Positions 52,592 through 61,385 of a stretch of 64,000 bases of DNA are shown here, piece after piece. Location of the stretch: positions 1-64,000 of the forward strand of contig NZ_LZSQ01000109.1 of the NCBI RefSeq assembly GCF_001665535.1, given 5' to 3'. The notes beneath the pieces were generated by a model. That model was not told the DNA's origin. It did not search any database and worked only from the letters and a program-made list of their open reading frames with translations. Position numbers and translations under genes: made by a program. Each line of letters begins with the position of its first letter. Position 1 is the stretch's first letter. Source of the DNA: Mycobacterium sp. 852002-51961_SCH5331710. Lineage in GTDB: Bacteria > Actinomycetota > Actinomycetes > Mycobacteriales > Mycobacteriaceae.

Positions 52592-54006
52592 TCGCCCATC
52601 CCGCCGGACCCCGGCACGCCGAAGAGGTGCACCACGCCGGTGCCCCGCCTCGCCCCCAGTCACCGTCCGAGCTTTCCCTGCTCGCGCCGAACGTCTGGCC
52701 ACGCAGCACTGCCCGCGGCGCCGACGGCGTGGTGTCGATCGGCGGAGTTGCCGTGACCGACATTGCCGCGGAGTTCGGGACCCCGACGTTCGTGGTCGAC
52801 GAAGACGATTTCCGGTCGCGCTGCCGCGAGATCGCCGACGCGTTCGGTGGTGGTGAGAACGTGCGCTACGCCGCCAAGGCGTTCATGTGCACCGAGGTCG
52901 CCCGCTGGATCGCCGAAGAGGGACTCTCGCTCGACGTGGCCAGCGGCGGTGAGATGGCCGTCGCGCTGGCCGGCGGTTTTCCTGCCGAGCGAATCGCGTT
53001 GCACGGCAACAACAAATCGGTCGCCGAGCTGACCGCCGCCGTCAAGGCCGACATCGAGCACGTCGTGGTCGACTCGATGATCGAGATCGATCGCCTCGAC
53101 GAGATCGCCGGCGCCGCGGGCGTGGTCCAGGACGTACTGGTCCGGGTCACGGTCGGCGTCGAGGCCCACACGCACGAGTTCATCTCCACCGCGCACGAGG
53201 ACCAGAAGTTCGGGCTCTCGTTGGCATCCGGCGCCGCTATGGACGCCGTACGCCGGGTGTTCGAAACCGACCATCTTCGGCTGAAGGGTCTGCACAGCCA
53301 CATCGGCTCGCAGATCTTCGACGTCGCGGGCTTCGAGATCGCCGCGCATCGGGTGATCGGCCTGCTGCGCGACGTCGTCGCCGAGTTCGGGGTCGACAAG
53401 ACCTCGCAGATGTCGATCGTCGACCTCGGCGGCGGTCTGGGCATCTCCTATTTGCCGCAGGACGATCCGCCACCCATCGCCGATCTGGCGGCGAAGCTCA
53501 CCGCTATCGTGCGCGACGAGTCGGCCGCCGTCGGGCTGCCCACGCCTCGGCTTGTGGTCGAGCCGGGCCGCGCGATCGCCGGTCCCGGGACGATCACGCT
53601 CTACGAGGTGGGCACCGTCAAGGACGTCGCCGTCAGCGCGACCGCGCACCGGCGGTACGTCAGCGTGGACGGCGGTATGAGCGACAACATCCGCACATCG
53701 CTCTACGGCGCGGAATACGACGTCCGGCTGATATCGCGGCAGACCGACGCTGAACCCGCCATCAGCCGCATCGTCGGAAAGCATTGCGAGAGCGGCGATA
53801 TTGTCGTACGCGACACCTGGATGCCCGACGACATCCGGCCCGGCGACCTGTTGGGGGTCGCGGCGACCGGCGCCTACTGCTATTCGATGTCGAGCCGTTA
53901 CAACCTGATCGGTCGCCCCGCCGTGGTGGCCGTGCGCGACGGGCAGGCCCGCCTGATATTACGCCGGGAGACGGTCGACGACCTGCTGAGTCTGGAAGTG
54001 AGGTAA
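52588..54006 (+). CDS. lysA: Diaminopimelate decarboxylase
   Basis: The 472-residue PLP enzyme converts meso-diaminopimelate to lysine. The PLP lysine lies in VRYAAKAFMCTEV, with LHSHIGSQIFD, LGGGLGISYLP and the active-site CESGDIVVRDT following in order. The GTG at 52588 overlaps argS. The conserved part begins at LLAPNVWPRST, so about 28 N-terminal residues are extra compared with Rv1293 (447 residues, from memory), and a later start cannot be excluded. Confidence 0.95.
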   Translation: MIAHPAGPRHAEEVHHAGAPPRPQSPSELSLLAPNVWPRSTARGADGVVSIGGVAVTDIAAEFGTPTFVVDEDDFRSRCREIADAFGGGENVRYAAKAFMCTEVARWIAEEGLSLDVASGGEMAVALAGGFPAERIALHGNNKSVAELTAAVKADIEHVVVDSMIEIDRLDEIAGAAGVVQDVLVRVTVGVEAHTHEFISTAHEDQKFGLSLASGAAMDAVRRVFETDHLRLKGLHSHIGSQIFDVAGFEIAAHRVIGLLRDVVAEFGVDKTSQMSIVDLGGGLGISYLPQDDPPPIADLAAKLTAIVRDESAAVGLPTPRLVVEPGRAIAGPGTITLYEVGTVKDVAVSATAHRRYVSVDGGMSDNIRTSLYGAEYDVRLISRQTDAEPAISRIVGKHCESGDIVVRDTWMPDDIRPGDLLGVAATGAYCYSMSSRYNLIGRPAVVAVRDGQARLILRRETVDDLLSLEVR

Positions 54007-54008
54007 CG

Positions 54009-55334
54009 ATGAGTGACTCCGAGAAACCCATCGGCGTAGCGGTCCTCGGCTACGGAAACGTAGGCAGCCAAGTCGTGCGGATCATCGAAGAGAGCGCCGA
54101 GGACCTGGCCGCACGGATCGGCGCCCCGCTGGTGCTGCGGGGTGTCGGCGTCCGCCGGGTGGCCGAGGATCGCGGTATCCCCATCGACAAGCTGACCGAC
54201 AACATCGAGGAACTCGTCTCCCGCGACGACGTCGACATCGTCGTCGAGTTGATGGGGCCCGTCGAACCCGCGCGCAAAGCCATACTCGCGGCGCTGGAGC
54301 AGGGCAAGTCTGTCGTCACGGCCAACAAGGCGTTGATGGCGGTGTCGACCGGCGAATTGGCGCAGGCGGCTGAAACTGCCCGGGTCGACCTGTATTTCGA
54401 GGCCGCGGTCGCCGGTGCGATTCCTGTCATCCGCCCGCTGACCCAGTCGCTGGCGGGCGATTCCGTCGTCCGGGTCGCGGGCATCGTCAACGGCACCACC
54501 AACTACATCCTCTCGGAGATGGACAGCACCGGCGCCGACTACAACAGCGCGTTGGCCGACGCGAGCGCCCTCGGTTACGCCGAGGCCGATCCGACTGCCG
54601 ACGTCGAGGGATACGACGCCGCGGCGAAGGCCGCGATCCTGGCCTCGATCGCGTTCCACACTCGCGTCACCGCCGACGACGTCTACCGCGAAGGCATTAC
54701 CAAGGTCAGCAGCACCGACTTCGAATCGGCCAAGGCACTCGGCTGCACCATCAAGCTGTTGGCCATCTGCGAGCGGCTCACCGGAGACGAGGGACAGCAA
54801 CGGGTTTCGGCGCGCGTCTACCCCGCACTGGTTCCGCTGGATCATCCACTCGCCGCCGTCAATGGTGCGTTCAATGCGGTCGTGGTCGAGGCCGAAGCCG
54901 CGGGCCGGCTGATGTTTTACGGGCAGGGGGCCGGTGGTGCGCCAACGGCCTCTGCGGTGATGGGCGACCTCGTAATGGCGGCCCGCAACCGCGTGCAGGG
55001 CGGTCGCGGACCACGCGATTCGAAATACGCCAAGCTGCCGATCGCGCCGATCGGCTTCATCCCGACCCGGTACTACGTCAACATGAACGTCGCCGACCGC
55101 GCCGGTGTGTTGTCCGCTGTGGCAGCCGAATTCGGCAAGCGCGACGTCAGCATTGCCCAGGTCCGGCAGGAGGGCATGGTCGACGAAGGTGGCCAGCGCT
55201 GCGGCGCGCGCATCGTGGTGGTGACCCACCAGGCCACCGACGCCGCGTTGTCGGAGACCGTGGCGGCGCTGGCCGACCTCGACGTCGTGCAGAGCATCAA
55301 CAGCGTGCTGCGCATGGAAGGAACGACCGAATGA
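54009..55334 (+). CDS. thrA: Homoserine dehydrogenase
   Basis: The 441-residue enzyme equals the recalled length of Rv1294. An N-terminal NAD(P)-binding domain has VAVLGYGNVGSQV, the catalytic domain has the signature AGIVNGTTNYILSEM and YAEADPTADVEGYDA, and a C-terminal ACT domain (about 355-435; YYVNMNVADRAGVLSAVAAE) suggests allosteric inhibition by threonine. It reduces aspartate semialdehyde to homoserine. It starts 2 bp after lysA and overlaps thrC by 4 bp. Confidence 0.96.
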   Translation: MSDSEKPIGVAVLGYGNVGSQVVRIIEESAEDLAARIGAPLVLRGVGVRRVAEDRGIPIDKLTDNIEELVSRDDVDIVVELMGPVEPARKAILAALEQGKSVVTANKALMAVSTGELAQAAETARVDLYFEAAVAGAIPVIRPLTQSLAGDSVVRVAGIVNGTTNYILSEMDSTGADYNSALADASALGYAEADPTADVEGYDAAAKAAILASIAFHTRVTADDVYREGITKVSSTDFESAKALGCTIKLLAICERLTGDEGQQRVSARVYPALVPLDHPLAAVNGAFNAVVVEAEAAGRLMFYGQGAGGAPTASAVMGDLVMAARNRVQGGRGPRDSKYAKLPIAPIGFIPTRYYVNMNVADRAGVLSAVAAEFGKRDVSIAQVRQEGMVDEGGQRCGARIVVVTHQATDAALSETVAALADLDVVQSINSVLRMEGTTE

Positions 55335-56413
55335 GTGCCTCAGCGCAGGCCGTGCACCAGCCCTGGCCCGGGCTGATCGCCGCGTACCGGGACCGTCTTC
55401 CGGTCCAGGACAATTGGACACCGATCACCCTGCGTGAAGGCGGCACTCCGCTGCTGCCCGCCCCGGGGCTGTCCGAACTGACCGGTTGCACAGTGCATCT
55501 CAAGATCGAGGGGCTCAACCCGACCGGCTCGTTCAAGGACCGCGGCATGACCATGGCCGTGACTGAGGCCGTGGGCCGCGGCCAGCAGGCGGTGCTGTGC
55601 GCGTCGACGGGCAACACCTCGGCATCGGCCGCGGCCTACGCGGCCAGGGCAGGCATCACCTGTGCGGTGCTGGTGCCGCAGGGCAAGATCGCCATGGGCA
55701 AGCTGGCGCAAGCGGTCATGCACGGCGCCAAGATCATCCAGATCGACGGCAACTTCGACGACTGCCTGGAACTGGCACGCAAGATCACCGCCGACTTCCC
55801 GACCGTATCGCTGGTCAACTCCGTCAATCCGTACCGGATCGAAGGACAGAAGACCGCGGCCTTCGAGATCGTCGACGCGCTGGGCGTCGCGCCCGATGTG
55901 CACTCGCTGCCGGTCGGCAACGCCGGCAACATCACCGCCTACTGGAAGGGCTATACCGAATACCACCGCGACGGCGTCTCGGATCGTCTGCCGCGCATGC
56001 TGGGCACGCAGGCGGCCGGTGCGGCACCGCTGGTGCACGGTGAGCCGGTCAAGAACCCGGAGACCATCGCGACGGCCATCCGGATCGGCTCGCCCGCTTC
56101 GTGGGCCACCGCCGTGGAGGCGCAGCAGAAGTCCGACGGTCGCTTCTTGGCCGCCACCGACGACGAGATCCTGTCGGCCTACCACCTGGTGGCCAGCACC
56201 GAGGGTGTGTTCGTCGAACCGGCGTCGGCGGCCAGCATCGCGGGTCTGCTCAAATCGATCGAAGATGGTTGGGTGGCGAAGGGTTCGACCGTGGTGTGCA
56301 CGGTGACCGGCAACGGGCTCAAGGATCCGGACACCGCGCTCAAGGGCATGCCGCCGGTCATCGCGGTGCCCGTGGATCCGGTCGCCGTCGTCGAGCAGCT
56401 GGGGCTGGGATAG
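55331..56413 (+). CDS. thrC: Threonine synthase
   Basis: The 360-residue PLP enzyme equals the recalled length of Rv1295. The PLP lysine is in NPTGSFKDRGMTMA, the phosphate-binding loop in LPVGNAGNITAYW, and the family segment CASTGNTSASAAAYAA is present. It converts O-phosphohomoserine to threonine. ATGA overlap couples it to the homoserine dehydrogenase gene. Confidence 0.97.
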   Translation: MSASAQAVHQPWPGLIAAYRDRLPVQDNWTPITLREGGTPLLPAPGLSELTGCTVHLKIEGLNPTGSFKDRGMTMAVTEAVGRGQQAVLCASTGNTSASAAAYAARAGITCAVLVPQGKIAMGKLAQAVMHGAKIIQIDGNFDDCLELARKITADFPTVSLVNSVNPYRIEGQKTAAFEIVDALGVAPDVHSLPVGNAGNITAYWKGYTEYHRDGVSDRLPRMLGTQAAGAAPLVHGEPVKNPETIATAIRIGSPASWATAVEAQQKSDGRFLAATDDEILSAYHLVASTEGVFVEPASAASIAGLLKSIEDGWVAKGSTVVCTVTGNGLKDPDTALKGMPPVIAVPVDPVAVVEQLGLG

Positions 56414-56416
56414 CCG

Positions 56417-57361
56417 GTGACTCACGTACTGCCATCAGGACTGAGGGCCACCTCCGTGGTGGCGGCATCCAGCGCGAATCTCGGCCCGGGCTTCGACAGC
56501 CTGGGCATCGCTTTGAGTCTGTACGACGAGATCGTCATCGAGACAACTGATTCCGGCCTGACAGTCGAGGTCGAAGGCGAGGGCGCGGGCCAGGTGCCGC
56601 TGGACGAGACCCATCTGGTGGTTCGGGCCATCCGGCGAGCGCTACAGGAGTTGGACATCAGCGTCGCGGGCATGACGGTGCGCTGCCGCAACGACATCCC
56701 GCACTCGCGAGGGCTCGGCTCGTCGGCCGCAGCGGTGGTCAGCGGGCTCTCGGTCGTCAACGGCCTTGCGGCACAGGTGGGTTCGGCGCTTCTGTCCGAG
56801 CGTGACCTGGTCCAGTTGTCTTCGGAGTTCGAGGGCCATCCCGACAACGCCTCGGCCGCGGTGCTCGGTGGCGGGGTGGTGTCATGGACCGCGGGGGAGG
56901 AGTCCGCGCCCCGCTACGAAGCCGCGCCGATCCGGGTGCACCCCGATATCCGCCTGTTCGCCGCGATTCCCGACGAGCGGTCGTCGACCGCCGAGACCCG
57001 CGTGCTGCTGCCGGAGAAGGTCAGCCACGCTGACGCGCGGTTCAACCTGAGCCGGGCGGCGCTGATGGTCGTCGCCCTGACGACGCGGCCCGACCTGCTG
57101 ATGCCGGCGACCGAAGATGTGCTGCATCAGCCGCAACGTGCGTCGGCGATGCCGGGTTCCGCGGAATACCTGCAGGTATTGCGGCGTTGTGGAGTGGCAG
57201 CGGTGCTGTCCGGGGCCGGGCCTTCGGTGCTCGCGTTGAGTACGTCAGCGGAGCTGCCGACGGAAGCCCTGGAGTTCGGCATCGCGAATGGATTCACCGT
57301 CAAAGATATGACCGTGGGTGAGGGCGTCGCCTGGACGTCGGGCGCGGCGGTCCGGAGCTGA
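56417..57361 (+). CDS. thrB: Homoserine kinase
   Basis: The 314-residue GHMP kinase has the N-terminal SSANLGPGFDSLGIALSLYD, the ATP-binding loop IPHSRGLGSSAAAVVSGL and the C-terminal GVAAVLSGAGPSVLAL. It phosphorylates homoserine, feeding threonine synthase. It starts at GTG 56417, 3 bp after thrC, completing the lysine/threonine series argS-lysA-thrA-thrC-thrB. Confidence 0.96.
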   Translation: MTHVLPSGLRATSVVAASSANLGPGFDSLGIALSLYDEIVIETTDSGLTVEVEGEGAGQVPLDETHLVVRAIRRALQELDISVAGMTVRCRNDIPHSRGLGSSAAAVVSGLSVVNGLAAQVGSALLSERDLVQLSSEFEGHPDNASAAVLGGGVVSWTAGEESAPRYEAAPIRVHPDIRLFAAIPDERSSTAETRVLLPEKVSHADARFNLSRAALMVVALTTRPDLLMPATEDVLHQPQRASAMPGSAEYLQVLRRCGVAAVLSGAGPSVLALSTSAELPTEALEFGIANGFTVKDMTVGEGVAWTSGAAVRS

Positions 57362-57400
57362 TCGCGCGAGAACAGCAATCACAGGAGCAACACGACACAC

Positions 57401-57484
57401 ATGTCTTTCTTGCTTCCCGTCCCGATGCGGGATATTCTCGCTGTCGTCCGGCAATCGCAGCGTCTCTACCTGCGCCGACACTAG
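57401..57484 (+). CDS. Candidate 27-residue leader peptide upstream of rho
   Basis: An ATG at 57401 opens a 28-codon frame that ends in TAG at 57482-57484. The peptide begins MSFLLPVPMRDILAVVRQ and ends RLYLRRH, with five arginines among the last thirteen residues. AGGAG lies at 57382-57386, somewhat far from the ATG. It ends 160 bp before the rho start and is followed by a hairpin, an arrangement like an attenuator leader. Translation is not proven; it could be chance. Confidence 0.4.
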   Translation: MSFLLPVPMRDILAVVRQSQRLYLRRH

Positions 57485-57514
57485 GACACCACCAATTCTT
57501 CTCGTAGATGACGG

Positions 57515-57533
57515 TTCGCCGCACACCGGCGAA
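57515..57533 (+). other. Stem-loop in the rho leader
   Basis: TTCGCCG-CACAC-CGGCGAA is a perfect 7-bp stem with a 5-nt loop, 30 bp after the leader ORF stop and 112 bp before rho. There is no T-run, so it is not a classic terminator. It may influence Rho-dependent autoregulation of the transcript. Confidence 0.5.
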
Positions 57534-57644
57534 GTCCGCCCATCACCGTTGCAGGGGCAATGGTGGGGCCCATGCGTTCAGTGGATGGACTGATCGCACC
57601 GAACCCCCGCACGACTCGGTCTGCGAGGGAAAGAAAGGAAATCC

Positions 57645-59567
57645 GTGACTGAAACGGACCTGATCACGGCTGGGGGCAGCAGCGAAAACAGCGAGCTGTC
57701 GAACCCCGTGAATTCAGACACCTCGACTTCTGCGGCGGCGGATTCGCCGAACGCCACGCCGAGCGCAGAGACCGCTCCGACCGCGGACGTCGCCTCTGAC
57801 AATCGCTCCGGCTCGCTGTCGACCATGGTGCTGCCCGAGCTGCGCGCCCTGGCCAAGGAAATCGGCGTCGAAGGCGCGTCCGGCATGCGCAAGGGCGAAC
57901 TGGTCGCCGCAATCCGGGAACGGCGCGGCGAGTCCAACGGCCGCGGACAGCCGTCCGCCGGTGGCGAGGCGCCCGCGCCGAACGAGGCCAAGAAGGCCGA
58001 GCCTGCCAAGGACGCTCCGAAGGGGTCGGCCGAAACCGGCGACTCCGACCGCTCGTCGAACACCGACACCGAGCAGCAGCCCCGGCGCCGTGAGCGTCGC
58101 GGCGCGTCGCGCGGAACCGGCGCACCCGACGGCTCGGGTAGCCAGAACGACAACGCCGCTCAGGACACCAAGTCCAACGAGCGCCAAAACGATCAGCCCA
58201 ACAAGTCGGACGCCAAGTCCGAGGGCGATCAGCAGCAGGGCGACCAGCAGGGTGGCCAGAACCGCGGCGGCGGCGGCAACAACAGCAACAACAACAACGA
58301 CGACGACGGCGAAGGCCGCGGCGGTCGTCGGGGTCGCCGATTCCGGGACCGCAGGCGCCGTGAGCGCGGCGGAGACGGTGGTGGGGACCGCGACACCGAA
58401 CTGCGCGAGGACGACGTCGTTCAGCCCGTCGCGGGCATCCTCGACGTGCTCGACAACTACGCGTTCGTCCGCACCTCCGGCTATCTGGCCGGCCCGAACG
58501 ACGTGTACGTCTCGATGAACATGGTGCGCAAGAACGGTCTGCGTCGCGGCGACGCCGTGACCGGTGCCGTGCGCGTGCCCCGAGATGGAGAAGGCGGCGA
58601 CAAGAACCCGCGGCAGAAGTTCAACCCGCTGGTGCGTCTGGACACCGTCAACGGCAAGCCCGTCGACGAGGCCAAGAAGCGGCCGGAGTTCAACAAGCTC
58701 ACGCCGCTCTACCCGAATCAGCGGCTGCGCCTGGAGACGACGACCGAGAAGCTCACCACCCGCGTCATCGACCTGATCATGCCGATCGGCAAGGGCCAGC
58801 GCGCGTTGATCGTGTCGCCGCCGAAGGCCGGTAAGACCACGATCCTCCAGGACATCGCGAACGCGATCACCACCAACAATCCGGAATGCCACCTGATGGT
58901 GGTGCTCGTCGACGAGCGTCCGGAAGAGGTGACCGACATGCAGCGCTCGGTCAAGGGCGAGGTCATCGCCTCGACGTTCGACCGGCCGCCGTCCGACCAC
59001 ACCCAGGCCGCCGAGCTGGCGATCGAGCGGGCCAAGCGGCTCGTCGAGCAGGGTAAGGACGTCGTCGTGCTGCTCGACTCGATCACCCGCCTCGGCCGCG
59101 CTTACAACAACGCGTCGCCGGCCTCGGGTCGCATCCTGTCCGGTGGTGTGGACTCGACCGCGCTGTATCCGCCGAAGCGGTTCCTTGGCGCGGCCCGCAA
59201 CATCGAAGAGGGCGGCTCGCTGACGATCGTCGCCACCGCCATGGTGGAGACCGGGTCGACCGGTGACACGGTGATCTTCGAGGAGTTCAAGGGCACCGGC
59301 AACGCCGAGCTCAAGCTCGACCGCAAGATCGCCGAGCGGCGCGTCTTCCCGGCCGTCGACGTCAACCCGTCCGGCACCCGCAAGGATGAGTTGTTGCTCT
59401 CGCCGGACGAGTTCGCGATCGTGCACAAGCTGCGTCGAGTGCTGTCCGGTCTGGATCCGCATCAGGCCATCGACCTGTTGATGAGCCAGCTGCGCAAGAC
59501 CAAGAACAACTACGAGTTCCTGGTGCAGGTCTCCAAGACCGCGCCGGGCTCGATGGACGCCGACTAG
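57645..59567 (+). CDS. rho: Transcription termination factor Rho
   Basis: The 640-residue RNA helicase has a Rho_N-like motif (LPELRALAKEIGVEGASGMR, about residues 63-82). A long disordered insert rich in Gly, Asn, Asp and Arg (about 100-245) follows, then the cold-shock RNA-binding domain (GILDVLDNYAFVRTSGYLAG) and the hexameric ATPase core with Walker A SPPKAGKTTILQ and VVLLDSITRLGRAYN. Long inserts of this type are known in actinobacterial Rho. The GTG start at 57645 has GAAAGGAAATCC upstream. Confidence 0.97.
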   Translation: MTETDLITAGGSSENSELSNPVNSDTSTSAAADSPNATPSAETAPTADVASDNRSGSLSTMVLPELRALAKEIGVEGASGMRKGELVAAIRERRGESNGRGQPSAGGEAPAPNEAKKAEPAKDAPKGSAETGDSDRSSNTDTEQQPRRRERRGASRGTGAPDGSGSQNDNAAQDTKSNERQNDQPNKSDAKSEGDQQQGDQQGGQNRGGGGNNSNNNNDDDGEGRGGRRGRRFRDRRRRERGGDGGGDRDTELREDDVVQPVAGILDVLDNYAFVRTSGYLAGPNDVYVSMNMVRKNGLRRGDAVTGAVRVPRDGEGGDKNPRQKFNPLVRLDTVNGKPVDEAKKRPEFNKLTPLYPNQRLRLETTTEKLTTRVIDLIMPIGKGQRALIVSPPKAGKTTILQDIANAITTNNPECHLMVVLVDERPEEVTDMQRSVKGEVIASTFDRPPSDHTQAAELAIERAKRLVEQGKDVVVLLDSITRLGRAYNNASPASGRILSGGVDSTALYPPKRFLGAARNIEEGGSLTIVATAMVETGSTGDTVIFEEFKGTGNAELKLDRKIAERRVFPAVDVNPSGTRKDELLLSPDEFAIVHKLRRVLSGLDPHQAIDLLMSQLRKTKNNYEFLVQVSKTAPGSMDAD

Positions 59568-59583
59568 ATCTCAGCGAAGCCAC

Positions 59584-60033
59584 TCACTGGTAGGGGTCGG
59601 TGATCTCGCGTAGCGCTACCAGCGCGTCGCGAAGGTGCTGAAATCGGCTCTCGCCGAGGTAACTTCGCCACTCGTTCTCGACCTCGGCGATCTCGTCGCC
59701 GGCGACGCGGCACACCGCCATGCCTTTGTCGCTCAACGTGACAAGCCTGGCGCGCGCATCGTTCGGGTCGGGTGAGCGCAGCACGTATCCTGCGCGTTCG
59801 AGTTGATCGAGTAGTTCGCTGGCGGTCTGTTTGGTGACGCGCGCCTGCTCGGCCAGATCCGTCAGTCGCATGCCTTTCGCGTTCACGTGCCGCAGGTCGA
59901 GGCGCTGCATGAGCCTCGACTGCGCGAGCGTGATGTCGTCGGCACCCGCTGCGACCAGCGCCTCCATCACGCGTGTCTCGGCAGCGCGATGGCCGATGAA
60001 CATCAAGGTCGCGGTGCTCACCCAGTCGGTCAC
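59584..60033 (-). CDS. MarR-family transcriptional regulator
   Basis: The 149-residue winged-helix protein shows the MarR core: MRLTDLAEQARVTKQTASEL for the recognition helices and DPNDARARLVTLSDKGMAV for the wing. It starts at GTG 60033 and is divergent from a DinB-type gene. The 65-bp gap contains a palindrome that overlaps a strong promoter. It probably represses both genes until a ligand binds. Confidence 0.88.
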   Translation of the reverse strand: MTDWVSTATLMFIGHRAAETRVMEALVAAGADDITLAQSRLMQRLDLRHVNAKGMRLTDLAEQARVTKQTASELLDQLERAGYVLRSPDPNDARARLVTLSDKGMAVCRVAGDEIAEVENEWRSYLGESRFQHLRDALVALREITDPYQ

Positions 60034-60036
60034 CCG

Positions 60037-60081
60037 TTGATTTTAGTACGGCTTCCTGACTATATTGTCAGGGAACCTGAC
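60037..60081 (+). promoter_or_regulatory. Promoter with overlapping MarR-type operator
   Basis: TTGATT (60037-60042) and TATATT (60061-60066), 18 bp apart, form a good promoter for the plus-strand gene. The -10 is the centre of CCTGAC-TATATT-GTCAGG (arms 60055-60060 and 60067-60072), and a third CCTGAC half-site lies at 60076-60081. Repressor binding here would block polymerase. Confidence 0.7.
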
Positions 60082-60098
60082 TAAATGAGGAGGCGGCG

Positions 60099-60713
60099 AT
60101 GGACTCCGACACTGTCTGGCGGCACATCGACGAGCAGCGCGCGAATCTCGCCGACATGCTCGACGGTCTCGAGCCCGAGCGTTGGTCGACACCTTCGCTG
60201 TGCGAGGGGTGGACCGTGCGGGAGGTTGCCGCGCACATCACGCATTCCCAACTGCCCAAGTCGACGATGTTGTTCGAGCTGCTCCGGTACGGCTTCCGGT
60301 TCAACGTGATGATTCATCGAGCCGCTCTGCGGGACAGGCGATCACCCGGTGAACTCGTCGCCGCACTGCGGGACATGCGTGGCTCACGGAGACGTCCGCC
60401 GGGCACCAGCGAGCTCGATCCGCTGCTCGATGTTCTCGTCCACACTCAAGACGTCGCAGTGCCGCTCGGCATCGACCGGCCAATGCCGGTGGACGCGGCG
60501 GTCGTCGCGGCAGAACGCGTGTGGACCAGCGGATTTCCGTTCAACGCGCGACGGCGGTTGCGCGGCATGGAACTCGTGGCGACAGACGCCGATTTCCGAG
60601 TCGGGGAGGGCCGCCGCGTCGAGGCGCCGATCCGCGACATTCTGATGATGCTCACCGGCCGGTCGGCGCCAGGCGACATCACCCGGCGGGATCGGCCCGC
60701 AACCCCGGCATGA
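60099..60713 (+). CDS. Mycothiol-dependent maleylpyruvate isomerase family (DinB-like) protein
   Basis: The 204-residue protein has the MDMPI N-terminal pattern: WRHIDEQRANLADMLDGLEP, then WSTPSLCEGWTVREVAAHI with the His ligand, and LLDVLVHTQDVAVPLGI with the second His/Asp ligand. These metal-dependent enzymes transfer mycothiol or act on mycothiol adducts, so detoxification of an electrophile is a likely role. It is controlled by the divergent MarR protein. The 3' end overlaps the TetR gene by 35 bp. Confidence 0.83.
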   Translation: MDSDTVWRHIDEQRANLADMLDGLEPERWSTPSLCEGWTVREVAAHITHSQLPKSTMLFELLRYGFRFNVMIHRAALRDRRSPGELVAALRDMRGSRRRPPGTSELDPLLDVLVHTQDVAVPLGIDRPMPVDAAVVAAERVWTSGFPFNARRRLRGMELVATDADFRVGEGRRVEAPIRDILMMLTGRSAPGDITRRDRPATPA

Positions 60714-61284
60714 CATAGCGGCGCAGATGTCGTAGCACCGCGTCGCCGTCGCTGGGGTCGAGCGTCTTACCGGGCACCGTCGCAAGCGAGATCAACACGC
60801 GGGCAAGCCATTCCGACGCCTCGGCGATATCCGTGTCGGGGTGGATCTCGCCCGACTCGCGCGCGGTGACCAGATAGCGTGACCAGAAGTCGGCCAGGTC
60901 GGGCACCAGCCCCTGGACACCGGCGCCTGCGCAGGCGGCGAATTCCTCGGGCTCGTCGATGCGCAGCTTCATCAGTAGGGCGCCCGGGTCGTCGTACGCG
61001 GTGCGCCCGTGCAGTATGCCGGCGGCGATCTGCCGATCGAGGCCTTCCACGCGTTCGAGCATCGCGTGTGCTTCGGACCAGTAGGCGTTGTTGAGCCGGA
61101 CGATCGCTGCGCCCAGCAAGGACACCTTGTCGGGGAAGTGGCGGTAGAGCCAGCCGCGGGACACGCCGGCGACCTCGGCCACCTCGGATACGGTGGTCGC
61201 ACGAATTCCCTTGGCGCGCAAGCATGTCTCGGCCGCGTCGATCAGACGATCGCGGACGTTCTTGGTGGCGGCACCGCTCGTCAC
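60679..61284 (-). CDS. TetR-family transcriptional regulator
   Basis: From the GTG at 61284, preceded by GGAGGAG at a good distance, the protein has 201 residues. The TetR helix-turn-helix is clear (IRATTVSEVAEVAGVSRGWLYRHFPDK). The C-terminal ligand domain is not diagnostic. It is divergent from an acyl-CoA ligase gene, and a palindrome between them is the likely operator, so the ligand is probably a fatty acyl-CoA or related lipid. Confidence 0.88.
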   Translation of the reverse strand: MTSGAATKNVRDRLIDAAETCLRAKGIRATTVSEVAEVAGVSRGWLYRHFPDKVSLLGAAIVRLNNAYWSEAHAMLERVEGLDRQIAAGILHGRTAYDDPGALLMKLRIDEPEEFAACAGAGVQGLVPDLADFWSRYLVTARESGEIHPDTDIAEASEWLARVLISLATVPGKTLDPSDGDAVLRHLRRYVMPGLRADPAG

Positions 61285-61334
61285 CGGGTGGACTCCTCCA
61301 TCAAACTCGCCCGCCAATGGGCCGGTCGGAGCAT

Positions 61335-61352
61335 TGTGTCATGGTAGACACA
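61335..61352. promoter_or_regulatory. TetR-type operator
   Basis: TGTGTC-N6-GACACA is a perfect inverted repeat located between the divergent TetR and acyl-CoA ligase genes, 34 bp before the latter's ATG. Size and position fit a TetR dimer site controlling both promoters. Confidence 0.65.
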
Positions 61353-61385
61353 TTCGCGAATCTGTTCACGGTCGAGAGGTGAGCC

